From: Rheum nobile
Lineage: Eukaryota > Streptophyta > Magnoliopsida > Caryophyllales > Polygonaceae
Length of the DNA stretch: 64,000 nucleotides
Assembly: GCA_027886185.1 (NCBI GenBank)
Contig: WOAB01000583.1
Location: 5,084,001 to 5,148,000, forward strand
Reading direction: 5' to 3'
Part shown: positions 23,267 to 34,599 of the stretch, piece after piece
Layout: each line of letters begins with the position of its first letter
Position numbering within the stretch: the stretch's first letter is position 1
Translations under genes and position numbers: made by a program
The notes under the pieces: model-generated
Databases searched by the model: none
What the model saw: the letters and a program-made list of their open reading frames with translations, nothing else
Told to the model about the DNA's origin: nothing

Positions 23267-24200
23267 CTATAACATGAAACACAACAATCTGACTTAATGA
23301 CAGAATTTCATAGTGTTATTCATAATGCAGGAATTCAAAAAAACTCTAATGACACTCTTGTTTAATCCTTTTAAACAATCACTATTTTCATATTGCAATT
23401 TGTTAAACAATGACACTATATCTGGATTATGCACACACTCATTCTAATCACACTTTTTCAACAATGTCATTATAAATCATAAAATTCAGACAATTCTAAT
23501 GACACTTTTGTTTTATCCTCTTAAACAATCCTTATTTCTTATTGCAATTTGTACAACAATGACACTTTTTCTGGATTATGCACACAATCATTTTAATGAC
23601 ACTTTTTGAACACTGAACACCACATCTAGAAAAAAAAGTGTCATTATTAATCTAGAAATTCACAATGACAGCTTTATTAGAACAACCAAATTCAGATTTG
23701 GAATGACACTATTTCAATGACAGTTATGATTCCAAAGACAGTTTTACATTACTTATTCGCAATGACACTATTTCAATCATAATCGAGTAAATAGTGTCAT
23801 TAGAACAACCAAATTCAGATTTGGAAGAGAAATTACTTGTTTCTAGTGCGATCGAACTTCAATCTCCTTGGATCTCTTCGATCAAACAATCGAAAGCTGC
23901 CTTCCCTGCGATTGAAGCGGAGCCGAATCCTCCTATAGTCGCTGGCGTGCGGTGGGGGCGTGCAATCGATCGGCCGGAGCTCCTGTGTGCGATCGATCGG
24001 CGGTGGCGTGGGGAAGAAGGTACGAGGCAGACGAAATCGATCGATCGATTCTGTTATGGAAGGTTAATAGGAGGTTCTGTTATGGAATCTCGATCCAATA
24101 TTTTGATTTTTTATTAAAATAATGAAAAAGTTGGGATGAGGGGTCTAATTTCAATAAGGGTCCATTAATTTAATTTTTTTTTTATATTATGGTCATTTAC

Positions 24201-24209
24201 CTAGTTTGG
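24201..24209 (+). repeat. Right 9-bp target duplication of the large MULE
   Basis: CTAGTTTGG, identical to 12872-12880. Confidence 0.75.
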
Positions 24210-24467
24210 TCGATAAAAAGTAAAACGTTGAGCCTACAAGTGTTGGGTTGGGCCCAAATTCGGTTCATTTATCTAAACCCAATTTTAGAAACCACAAAAG
24301 TCCGGCGCCCAAACCAAAATCGTGCAGCACACACTGTAAGTCTCAACGTCGTCGAAGAGAGATCCTTTTTCTGTTTTTTATGAGGAGAGACTTCTCTTGA
24401 ACGTTTCTCCAAAGTTCAAATTCTACAAATTCCAACAGCTCTGTTTCGCTTTGGACTATCGAAGAAA
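24210..24467 (+). promoter_or_regulatory. Remaining upstream region and 5' UTR of the PARP gene
   Basis: Only 258 bp separate the MULE target duplication from the PARP start codon. The stretch just before the ATG (about 24350-24467) is UTR-like. I see no confident TATA box, so the core promoter may lie in this short interval or partly in the inserted DNA. Confidence 0.4.
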
Positions 24468-27400
24468 ATGACAAGCAGTTTGAAAGTGGACGAACTCAGA
24501 GATGAACTTTCCAAACGGGGCCTCAGCACCAGCGGCATCAAACCTACACTGGTTTGCTCTGCCTCCCTAACCTGTCTCATTTTGCGAATGAATTAGGTTT
24601 CTGATGGCGGTTGTGGTTTTCTTGTTACAGGTGAGGAGGCTTGAAATCGCTCTCCGCAAAGAATCCAATCAGTCAACGGACGGCATTAATGGCGTCAGCG
24701 CTGACGCCGTCGAGAGTGTCAAGGCGGAGGTTGGGAGAAAGAGGGAGAGAGATGACGAGAATGGGGATGATGACGAATCAGGGAAGAAGATTAGTGCGGT
24801 TGAGAAGATTCGGGAGATGACGGTGAAGGAACTGCGTGAACAAGCCAAACTTAGGAGAGTTTCATCTATCGGAACTAAAAAGCAGCTGATTGAGCGTCTC
24901 TGTGCTGATGGGGTAGATGCTGCTAATAGTGACGGTAATTTGACATCTGCTTGGTTACTAGAAAAACGGAATTTCGTTTTTTATGGTTAAGTTTGGGTAT
25001 TTGAAATAGAAACATAATGCTCCCAAATTCAATTATGCAATCCTTTTGAATGTCAATTTGTGAGACAATAATGGGTTTCTATTTCTGGGTCCGTTTCCGT
25101 GGAACTATTTTTTAGTTTGTTATAATTTGGCTGTATTCTTTAGTTGTAAGTTCAATTTTGTAATTTAGTGAAAGCAGAAAAGGATGATAAGGAAGAGGAA
25201 AAAAACAAGGAAGAAGATCATAAAAAGGAGAAGTTGGTGACCGCAACTAAGAAGGGATCGGCAGTGTTGGATCAATGGCTTCCAGACCATATAAAGAACC
25301 AGTACCATGTTCTGCAATTGGTATTTCCAGCATTTATCTCAATCATATTCAAGATTTTCTTATTAGTGGTTGCTAACTAGGAAATGTGATTTTCCCATAT
25401 CCAGGGAGATGATGTCTATGATGCAATGTTGAACCAGACAAATGTAGGAGATAATAACAACAAATTCTATGTTATGCAAGCCTTAGGTATGGTACTATGC
25501 AAATTTTTGCATTGTAATTACTTCTAGTGAGTGATTTACTGATTTATGTATTTATGTATCTATCTTGTTTTTGAGGTGATACAGAAATGGACGGTGGTTG
25601 TACATTATTTGTGTATAATAGATGGGGCAGAGTTGGAGTAAAAGGTCAGGATAAACTGTTTGGCCCTTACACATCTCGTGATAGTGCTAGAGAAGAGTTT
25701 GAGCAGAAGTTCTATGCCAAGACGAAGAATTTCTGGTGCAACCGTAAGGACTTCATTTCACATCCGAAGAGCTACACTTGGCTGGAAATGGACTACACCG
25801 AAAATGAACAGGATACAGTTGAGTGTTTCTTTTAGGGTCCATCTTTAAACTGCTGAATTCTCAAAACTAAAGCCAAATCGTGACAATGATTTGGCTTGCA
25901 TTAGTTGCATGACAGTGATATTCTTTAGTTCCTTCCATCTTCAGTCAACAGTGATTGCTAACTTGTGAAAACTGAAATGGATGGTTGCCTATATTGTGAT
26001 TACTTTTTGGTGCTGAACTGCAACTTGACCAGGTTTTTACTTCCAAGTCTTGATGATATCTTTCAGGCCGAAGTTAAGCCATCCTCTTCAACTAGTATGC
26101 AAGCTCGAGAGTCCAAACTCGAGTCTCGTGTTGCAAGTTTTATCTCTCTTATATGCAACATTGGCATGATGAAACAACAGATGATGGAAATTGGTGAGTT
26201 AACTTACTCATCTCGAAAAAGATGGTTTGCTGAGTTTGTGTTTAGTATTACTACAAGCATAGGACATTTATGTACCTTAGAAAGCCAATTAAATTTCACT
26301 TGAATCTTCCTACTTGGCTGATTTATATAATGAAATCATTAGTTTCTGTCGTTCTGTTGGACATGCTTGTTTTCAGATTCTTAATTACCATTTCACTTAT
26401 TTTGAGGTTATGGACTTCTTTGTAGGGTATAACGCAGAAAAGTTGCCTCTGGGAAAGCTAAGTAAATCAACAATTTCAAAGGTACATATTATGCTAGACC
26501 CACATTTTGGATGTAAAATTTATGTAGTTTTGGTGATGTCAGCTGTAGGCTGTGAAGCATTTCTTCCTAATTTAAACATCCCTTAAATTATTGATCATTA
26601 CCCTCTAATAACACAAACTCTAAATCACAAGGAAAAATAGGGCAATCAACATCAGTTACGACCTAATACGGTGAACTGGATTATTCCAATACAAATTCAC
26701 GAGTAATCTCAATACTTCAACGTGACGTGACGTCTCTTCCTCCTCACGCTCTTGTTCATCACACACCATCATGACTCGCCTCTGTCAATACTAGCAAGCA
26801 TGCGAGGGCATCCGCACCGATCGAATCCGAACCATGTGGGCCCACAACTGACATCATTAAATCATGCTCCACGGCCAAGGATGAGAAACACCAAGTTCAG
26901 AGAGAAAAGTAGTTTTAGAAGATGAGGAAAAGGAAATAATTCACCAAACACAAGTGGTTAGATGGTATTTTCCACTTTTAGCATGATTCTGAAGTGAATG
27001 CAGGATTTCTTTCTTATGGTCAGGATCCTTATGGTCCGAACATTTAATGGTGCCTTAGCTAATATCTGAATAGTGTTAAGGTTAATATAACCTACTAGTA
27101 TATGGAAAATGTTGCAATTTTTTTCAAACTTTTGCTGCATAAATTGCTAGCCTTTCATTTACAGTGTATCTACTTGACAACTATGCTTTATTACAGGGTT
27201 ATGATGTATTGAAGAGGATATCTGAAGTAGTTGGCCAGGCAAACAGGAAAGAACTTGAACAACTAAGTGGGTATGTATTTAGTCCCTGCATTTTGTGTTC
27301 CACTGTTGTGGTATGCACATCTTTTTGATATTGGCGAGGCTTCTTAATCTCGCTTTGTAATCCAAATTGTCCTCTCCAGAGAATTTTATACTGTCATCCC

Positions 27401-29352
27401 CCATGACTTTGGCTTTAAGAAGATGAGTAAGTCCTTTTTCTTTGTTCATCTTGCTTTTGTGGCTGTGGTTTTAGATTCTTGCTCCTTTTTTGCATGTATG
27501 TCTGGAATGAATATTTGATCGGACATTAATATACAAAATTGACAGGAGAATTTGTCATTGACACTCCTCAGAAATTAAAAAGCAAGTTAGAAATGGTAAG
27601 TGCTAAATTCATTTTCTTATACATAAAGGTACTTTGAAATTAGATTCATGTAGTCTTCTATTATTATATCGTACTAATTGAGGTGAGGCTGCTGCTACAT
27701 TTTCCATTTGTATCTATAAAGGTTGAAGCTCTTGGTGAAATTGAACTTGCAACGAAGTTGTTGAAGGAGGATACTGAAGCAGAGGTAACGATTTACTTGA
27801 TGTCCTTCATCCATCTGTTCCTGGTCACATTTGCATGTTTGAGTAATACAGAGATCTCAATGTACAGGATGATCCCTTGTATTCTCAATACCAACGTCTT
27901 CACTGTGATCTTATGTCGCTTGATGCCGATTCAAAAGAATTCTCAATGGTATCTTCTTGTGTGCTAATTTGCTAATGAATTAAACGTTGAGTTTAGAATG
28001 TTACTCTTAATTGTCATTTGTTTCATTGTAATCAGGTGGTCAAGTATTTGAAGAACACACATGGTGAAACACACTCAAACTACACTGTAGATGTTGTTCA
28101 GGTGTTTAAGGTGTCCAGGGAAGGAGAGGATGGACGATTTAACAAAGTAAGTTTCTTAGTGTTGGTGAAATTGTTGAGATGCAACTTTTCAGTTCTTTTT
28201 CATGCCATTGTTATTGAAATTCTGTAAACCATGTGAGCAGTTTTCCACTACAAAAAATAGGATGCTCTTATGGCATGGCTCAAGGCTTACTAACTGGGCT
28301 GGGATTTTATCTCAAGGTATCCTTTGCTTTATTTATGCTGTTGGTATGTCTGTATAAAACCGATGTCTGATTCATCAAAATTGTTCCGACAGGTTTGCGC
28401 ATCGCTCCACCTGAAGCTCCTGTAACAGGGTACATGTTTGGGAAAGGAGTTTATTTTGCTGACATGTTCTCAAAGAGTGCCAACTACTGCTATGCTAATC
28501 AAAGTTCCAGATCAGGTGTATTACTTCTGTGTGAGGTATATTCTTGTCAGTTGCTTCTCTTTATTAAATGAAAAGGGAGATGCCTTGCATTGGAAGGATT
28601 ATTAAGTTGTACAGCTCTTCATTCTCTAGGATTTTGTCTTGAATTTGTAGTTTACTTTTGACTTGTAATAAAACTTTGAATCATCTACTGATGGGAGGGG
28701 AGTGCACTTTTAGCATTATGCAATCTGCGCCAACCTTTGGAATTGCACTAGTTCTGACAAGACATGGTATTATTTCTATAGGTAGCTCTGGGTGACATGG
28801 AAGAGCTTCTATATTCAAATTACAGTGCTGATCAGTTGCCACAGGGAAAGCTAAGGTATGCATGTTCGATTGGCCAAAATGTACAGAACTTGTGCAGTAA
28901 CATAATTTTGAAGATCATTACTGGCTATTTTTCCTGCTTATGTCCTTGACAGCTTTGTTGTGAAATTGGATCCCTTTTTGTTGCACTTTTGGGCAATACG
29001 TGTGACAGTTGAAAAAGAATGCTAATCTCTCAAATACATTCTATTCTGGAATGTCTGCTGCAGCACAAAAGGAGTTGGAAGAACCGCTCCTGATCCCTCA
29101 GAGGCCCAAATTCTGAAAGATGGAGTTATGGTTCCATTTGGAAAGCCAACAGAACAGAAAGGTTGCGCGGTAAGACAACTGATACATACTAAAATCATTT
29201 TATTTGAGAGTATCACTCTGTGGCTGATTTGATTTTGCCTATATATGTATTGCTTGTAGGGAACTTTGATGTACAACGAGTACATAGTTTATAACGTGGA
29301 TCAAATAAGAATGCGATATATGTTGCAAGTGAATTTCAATTTCAAGAGGTGA
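24468..29352 (+). CDS. PARP2: Poly(ADP-ribose) polymerase with two SAP domains (plant PARP2 type)
   Basis: Eighteen exons give an open frame of 651 residues: 24468-24551, 24631-24934, 25169-25320, 25405-25486, 25585-25817, 26067-26193, 26426-26481, 27197-27270, 27380-27426, 27546-27595, 27722-27784, 27868-27948, 28036-28146, 28241-28316, 28393-28535, 28782-28855, 29064-29169, 29260-29352. All borders are GT-AG and the length is divisible by three. Domains: SAP 1 (about 4-36), SAP 2 (about 92-122), WGR (about 175-290, NRWGRVGVKGQ), alpha-helical regulatory domain (about 310-430) and the ADP-ribosyltransferase fold. The His-Tyr-Glu triad is present as His500 (LLWHGSR), Tyr534 (GKGVYFAD) and Glu628 (MYNEYIVY). 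Such enzymes bind damaged DNA in the nucleus and modify proteins with ADP-ribose from NAD+. It appears intact. Confidence 0.93.
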
Positions 29353-29561
29353 TCAGGTTCAAGACTCAAGCAACCTAGCTTGGTTCATCCGATTTGCTGC
29401 TAATGTAAGCTAATAGCTAATATAGCTATGTATGTATATAGATCTTTCGTGATTTTGACATGTGAGCTGGAAGTTGTGGTGTGTTGTGAAGAGGCAAATT
29501 TTGCATCAACATCAAATGTGTTCCGCTGATCATCTCTATCTATCTATCTATATTTATATTC
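29353..29561 (+). other. Probable 3' UTR of the PARP gene
   Basis: Non-coding sequence between the PARP stop and the next MITE. A TCTA microsatellite lies at 29535-29552. No definite polyadenylation signal was chosen. Confidence 0.35.
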
Positions 29562-29564
29562 TAA

Positions 29565-30076
29565 GTGCTGGTTTGGTTGAATAGGGAAAGTGTAATTCCT
29601 AGGAAATTACTTCACGTGAAATTAAAATATGGGAATTTGAATTCATGTGAATTGATAAAGGTTTTTTCTAGTGTGTGACCATGGGCACACTCTAAGAACT
29701 CTTTTTTTTGGCAATTATTTGGTTAGTTATTAGTTTAATTTTGTTTATTAAGGGTTTATCAATTCTCTATTAGGAAATATTTTGAAGATAAATTTCCTAT
29801 TTAAGTTTGTTAGTATGTGTCCATGGGCACACACTAGAAAAATCGATTGATAAATTATGTTTGGTTAAAATCTAAATCATGGGAAATATGGGGGAAGAAA
29901 ATCTTACTCACCATTCTCTAGGTAATTGCCTTCCTATGTTTTGTAGGAATTGAAAATTCCATGAATTTAAATATCTTGATTTTTCAAAAATAAAAAGACA
30001 ACCAAACACATATATTTGATATCACTTCTCAAGATATTTAAAATCATGAGAATTTACTTCCCAACCAAACGAGTAC
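29565..30076. mobile_element. Tourist-like MITE, interrupted by a second MITE
   Basis: Ends GTGCTGGTTTGGTTG and CAACCAAACGAGTAC with the 3-bp duplication TAA on both sides (29562-29564 and 30077-30079). Same family as 12396-12866. A 186-bp Mutator-type MITE sits inside it. Confidence 0.75.
29660..29845. mobile_element. Mutator-type MITE nested in the Tourist-like MITE
   Basis: Flanked by the perfect 9-bp repeat ATTGATAAA (29651-29659 and 29846-29854). The ends are inverted repeats of about 35 bp beginning GGTTTTTTCTAGTGTGTG and CGATTTTTCTAGTGTGTG. A sister element of similar size lies at 54126-54305. Confidence 0.8.
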
Positions 30077-30312
30077 TAATACTAAAGCCAAACTTCTCTC
30101 ACGTTAGCTATGACACTAACAATTTTTTTTTATCATTTACCTTCTTATCCTTTATAATTTTTCATATTTACTTAAGCCAAATACTTTACTTTTGTACAAT
30201 ATACTACCTACCATAATTATAACTACGATATATTCTCATATATTCCTTTACATAATTATTTACGGAACGTACAATTTTATATCACAATAGGTCCCAACTA
30301 ATTACAACTTAA

Positions 30313-31754
30313 GAGCATTATTAATGGGGTCCCTTGGAGTGTCTTTTAGGGGCTTTTAGGATGAATTAATTGCTAAAACCCCCTAGGTGTATTGGGGGCT
30401 TTTAGGAGAGACTTTTAGGTTTAGTTTAAATTATAATTATATCCTTTTATTTATATTAAATTACCAATATATCATTTATTATATTAAATTATAATTATAC
30501 CCCTTATTATATATTAAATTAAAAAAATATTTTATAAAAAAAGCATGCATAAAATATATTAATGCTATTTTAATTTAATTATTTTGTTATATTATTTATT
30601 TAAAATTAAGAACGAATATTAAAAATCAAATGAAATTAACGCCAAAAATACATTGATATTAAAATCAACAAAAGCGATGCATAAATTTAAGAAAATACAA
30701 AACAACACGTTAGAACAACATAAACTAAAGCAAATGACCGAATTTAACGACAAACATCAGACGATACACGACTTAATAATTAAAAATAACACATAATACC
30801 GAAACAATCTAATTATTGCCATGGAGGTCCCAAATGTGTTTCTTCAAATCTTCCTTCAGCCTCTGATGTATAGTTCTATCCCGAATTTGAGCCCTCCTTG
30901 TAATAGCTGGATTGTTCATAATCTCCGGTCTATCGTTGGAGTATGTCCAATCCTGGTTATCCACCGATGCAATCTCTCCACTTACTCCTTCACTGATTTG
31001 TGGGATTTCGTATCCATGATGGGTGTAAGAATCTCGTTCATCTTCTATGATCATATTATGTAGAATGATGCAAGTCCTCATTATCCTTCCAAGCTTTCCA
31101 AAATCCCAAGAGAGTGCTGATTGACGAACTATTGCAAAACGAGATTGCAACACTCCAAACGCCCTCTCCACATCTTTACGAACATACTCTTGGTGTTGGG
31201 CAAACAACTTAGCTTCATCGCCTTGGGAGAGGCGAATTGATTGAACAAATGTCGCCCAAGGCGAGTAGATTCCATTAGCGAGATAATATCCCATCTTATA
31301 TTGGTTTTCATTAACCGTGGAATTCACGTTTGGAGCTCTACAATTCAAAACTTCATCAAAAACAAGAGAACGCTCAAGAACATTAATATCATTAGCCGTA
31401 CCTGGTACCCCGAAAAATGCATGCCAAAACCACAGGTCGTATGATGCAACAACCTCCAAAATGATTGTTGGATTACCATGATCTCCACGAGCATATTGAC
31501 CTTTCCATGCAGTTGGACAATTTTTCCACCTCCAATGCATACAATCGATGCTACTTAACATCCCAGGAAATCCATGAGACTCACCCACACTTAGTAGGCG
31601 TTGTATGTCTTATGCGGTGGGGCATTTCGTGGATCCAATAACACAAAAGGATCTAGAAACCACCTTAAAATCATGTCGGCCACAACTATGAAATTAAAAA
31701 AATAAAAGATTTGGTGGAACAAAAGGTAAGAGAAGTAAGATGAAATGGGGGATT
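30313..31754 (-). mobile_element. PIF/Harbinger transposon, right end unclear
   Basis: Left end begins GAGCATTATTAATGGGG after TAA (30310-30312), a PIF/Harbinger-like terminus, with internal repeats of GGGGCTTTTAGG. It encodes a DDE transposase on the minus strand. I could not find a matching right terminus; a poly(A)-tailed insertion starts near 31755. A Myb-like second gene, usual for autonomous Harbinger elements, is not visible. Confidence 0.65.
30809..31680 (-). pseudogene. Harbinger (HARBI1-like) transposase, N-terminus broken
   Basis: The long frame (31588-30809, 259 residues) carries the nuclease domain: Asp in SIDCMHWRWKNCP, Asp in GTANDINVLERS and Glu in KDVERAFGVLQSRFAIV, so the DDE residues are intact. 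The same frame continues upstream (toward 31680) through GSTKCPTA and DIQRLLSVGES, but a TAA near 31606 separates these. A TTTCATAG near 31684 could be an intron acceptor for the missing 5' exon. The remaining upstream exons are not recognised, so the copy is probably not functional. Confidence 0.8.
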
Positions 31755-32624
31755 CAATGTGAGCGGGTCTCCCTTTTCTCTAAAAACCCCCAATAACCAA
31801 AAGGGAAATCCCCAACTAACTAAGAGGTAAACCTTCTCCAAAATCAACAACTTATAACCAACAACAAGAACAATATAAAAAACAAGATAAAAAAAGCATA
31901 GGGCGAGGTTTATCTCTTCAATTTAACAGCAAAGAAAAGTAACGAAGATCTTCATGTGCTCCTCTTCTTCCTTTTCAAGGATAGAAATATGAAGAGACAA
32001 TAATCACCACGAATTAACACCTCAAACAACAATCTCATGAGACAATCTCTCAAAAAACAATCTCATGAGTAAACTCCTCAAACAACAACACATGTAAAAT
32101 TAGGGGTGTGCAAAATTAGCCCGGACCAGAAAACCGGATCAGACTGAAAAGCCCACCACCCACATCTTACCAAAAATTATATTTAAAAACAATATTTGAC
32201 ATCTTTTTTTAGGATCCGTTTGTTTCAAGTTTGGCTGTCAAATTCTTCACTGCAATTGTGGAGCTGAACTAGGGTGATGTTTGAGTTTCCGGTCGTGGTC
32301 GTGGTCATGTCTGTAGCTCTTGAAAATCCCTCTTTTACGGGACAACGTCATGGTTGAGGCTCCTGAAGATCCTTTCTACAAGAGAGAGCAACGTCATGGT
32401 AGTTCATTCAGCACTTCCGCAGGATTACTCTTGTCTGACTCGTTTTCCGGTGGCACTTTCCTCTAATCGTGTTTTGCTCACTACTTGCTCTAGGTCGTTA
32501 AGTTCTTTGATTGTTTTGTTGTAATTTCCTAGCTTGATTTATTGTTCTTTATGTTCATTTTTTATTGGCATCGATTTACCCTTTTATGTAGGGTATGTCA
32601 AATTGTTTCATCATTCAAAAAAAA
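31755..32624 (+). mobile_element. Poly(A)-tailed retroposon-like insertion
   Basis: An 870-bp segment ending in an A-run (about 32617-32626) is flanked by an 18-bp direct repeat with one mismatch, AAGATGAARTGGGGGATT (31737-31754 and 32625-32642). A long target duplication plus poly(A) is the signature of LINE-driven insertion. No coding domain is visible in it; part of its 5' portion resembles Harbinger sub-terminal sequence, which leaves the boundary uncertain. Confidence 0.45.
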
Positions 32625-32642
32625 AAGATGAAGTGGGGGATT

Positions 32643-33406
32643 AATTTGGCTAACTCTTCTAGATTAGGCTAGTAGTATGTAGCCATTCTCTATTTTTTTA
32701 ATATTTTCTAGGACACATTTAATAAAGAACTAGAATGAGTTGATAATTTTTAGCTTATTTGATAAGAGGGTAGAATACTCTTGGGGTAGTACAATCACTT
32801 GGACATCGTCAACAATAACCTCACAAAGAGAAACTACTTTCCTCTTTTCCTAGACAAGCTAAGTGTACATGGAATTTGAGGTTTTTTATTCTGTACACTC
32901 GGAATTTGTCAGGCCAAACCTAAGTTCATCCTGTTTGAATTTATTCAGATTCCATTCCAAACACGGACGACAACCTAAGTCAATAATATGTTCAATCACA
33001 TAAACCAATGCTACCAATTGGTCATTTACAAAGATAGAATATAATGCATGACACGATGTATAATGCGCAATATCTCTTGACATAATCTGACTATAAAGAA
33101 AAGAAGCATACTTTATCAAGTTGAAACAAACCCAAACGTATGGTATGCAGATGCTGTTCTTCACCATTGAATAAGCATATGTATAGATATGGTGATGCAT
33201 ATTCGGGTTAGTTTTTTATCAAGAATGACGTCTGATGTACGTTAAGGAATATATCTATCTAACACGTTTCGACTTATGGATGCAGTTTTTGTGTATGGAT
33301 TGCGCGTTGTACAACACGGGGGGCTTACTAACAACGCTTAATACTTGGTGAACTACTTCGTATCATTAACCAAGGGTCCATTTGACCAACACATTATAAA
33401 CACTTT
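32643..33406. other. Intergenic DNA, nothing recognised
   Basis: No gene, RNA or repeat boundary that I can support. Confidence 0.5.
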
Positions 33407-33696
33407 ATAAAAAAAGAGGGCCGTTCGGATGATAATGATCCTTAAGATAAACACTAAGATCAAATCTCTACCATAGGATGGAGCTTCAGACGGTCCAGAT
33501 TGAAGGAAAACAAAAAAGAAAAAAAAAGCAAGTCAGCCTGTGTATAAAGGACGCGGTGACAATTTTGCAATTTCACTTAAAATTAAAACGCTATTACACA
33601 TTTGCCCCTCACCCGTAAAAACCCAAAAACGAGGAGAGAGAATATGACGGAGAATCAAAACGCGTTTCACAGAGATAAAGGCGGAATCCGGCAAGA

Positions 33697-33841
33697 GAAA
33701 ATTCGCCAAGAGAAAATCGGTCGCATCAGGCCCGTTGAACCCATCATAGATTCCGACGAAGACCCAGCCGTGTTCCTCCGAGACAACGACGTGAACACGA
33801 TCTTCCCCTGCTTTTCTGTGCGCCACTGGATGCTCTGGCTA
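33697..33841 (-). pseudogene. PP2C (POLTERGEIST-like) phosphatase fragment
   Basis: The frame from 33826 reads KAGEDRVHVVVSEEHGWVFV and IYDGFNGPDATDFLLAN, the conserved start of the catalytic domain of plant POL/PLL-type PP2C phosphatases. Just upstream a different frame gives the preceding IQW, so there is a frameshift near 33830. Downstream of about 33697 the homology stops. It is about 40 residues of an enzyme several hundred residues long. Confidence 0.7.
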
Positions 33842-34525
33842 TTACGCCCTTCAATCGAATCGGTATCTTCAATCGAAACCGTTCGATTCTCGCTGTTCTT
33901 CTCAACTCCGCCGACGATCCAACTATCCTGGTACTTAATCGAAGAGTCCCCCTTCACCGGAGCCACGATGGAGCTCTAACCGCGAGATAATTTCTTTGAA
34001 ATTGCTCTCTGAAGGTAGAATTACAAACCCTAATTTGGCTTCTGAATTCAATTTTGTTTTTATTCGTGTGAGATGCGGAAATTGGGTGCTCGTTCGCATC
34101 ATGCCTCTGTAAAATTGTTTGCGGAAATCTGCTATTTTCGTGTATTTTAGATTGTAAAACGTTGTTGTGTGTTTAAATTTAGTACTTTTGGGTTGTCTCA
34201 ATTCGTAGTTATCATCTCTCGCATTGGCCCTCTCTTAGACTCTTACTTCCCCTGATTTCATGTTGGGCTTGCTCGTGGTTCTGAAGTATGAGCTCCTGGT
34301 TCTGAAGTATGAATTGAATTAAATATCATATCCAGTATGTATGTGTTCTCGCTTCTGCACCCTTGACTTAGCTTGGGTGGGAAATGACTGCTTTTGTTGT
34401 TACATTCATGTTTTTTGTGGCCATGGTGGACTTGAATGTAAAGCTTTGATTTTGGGTTTGTGCAGTTCGTCTTTCATGTGCTGAATTTGAATGACAAAAG
34501 GCTGAAATTGTGTATTGTTTGTCAT

Positions 34526-34596
34526 AGCCTATTAGCTCAAATGGTAGAGTAATGTGTTTATTCACATGGATGTGGGTTCAAATCCCTCATAGGCTA
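34526..34596 (+). tRNA. tRNA-like sequence, copy 1 (probable pseudogene or SINE head)
   Basis: A perfect 7-bp acceptor pairing (AGCCTAT with ATAGGCT), an A box TAGCTCAAATGGTAGAG and a B box GGTTCAAATCC are present in tRNA spacing over 70 nt. The anticodon arm pairs as ATGTG/CACAT but leaves only a six-base loop (TTTATT), so no anticodon can be assigned and it is unlikely to be a working tRNA. Confidence 0.45.
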
Positions 34597-34599
34597 CAT

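Larger units (their letters stand above)
13473..23800 (+). repeat. Dispersed AATGACACT(T/A)TT motif array, about ninety copies
   Basis: The core AATGACACT, usually preceded by T or C and followed by TTTT, ATT or TTTA, occurs at irregular spacings of about 10-60 bases in the introns of both genes and in the gap between them. Counting by eye gives roughly ninety copies, almost all in plus orientation, with a few AGTGTCATT inversions (for example 13590, 21660, 23636). Variants such as AATGACAGT and AGTGACACT are also present. Outside the element I saw only isolated matches (38385, 38823). It is neither a tandem array of constant period nor a CRISPR array. Confidence 0.85.
12881..24200. mobile_element. 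Non-TIR Mutator-like element carrying mudrA and Ulp1-like genes
   Basis: An 11,320-bp element bounded by the perfect 9-bp direct repeat CTAGTTTGG. The two termini (GAGGAATTTGGG on the left; the complement of the right starting GTAAATGACC) share no obvious inverted repeat. Inside are two convergent genes: a DUF1985/Ulp1-type cysteine protease gene on plus (13873-19144) and a MuDR-type transposase on minus (23266-20289). This architecture matches the Kaonashi group of MULEs, which carry Ulp1-like genes and lack TIRs. The introns, intergenic gap and flanks are filled with AATGACACT-like motifs. Both genes carry stop codons or frameshifts, so this copy looks inactive. Confidence 0.85.

Noticed and set aside
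13473..23800. CRISPR-like or satellite array
   Set aside because: Spacing is irregular, the motif is only about 12 bp and degenerate, there are no constant spacers, and the context is a plant transposon.
27683..27967. Separate small ORFs inside the PARP gene
   Set aside because: They read through introns; the spliced 18-exon model explains the coding parts.
33602..33979. 125-residue plus-strand ORF
   Set aside because: Antisense to the PP2C fragment and without recognisable features.
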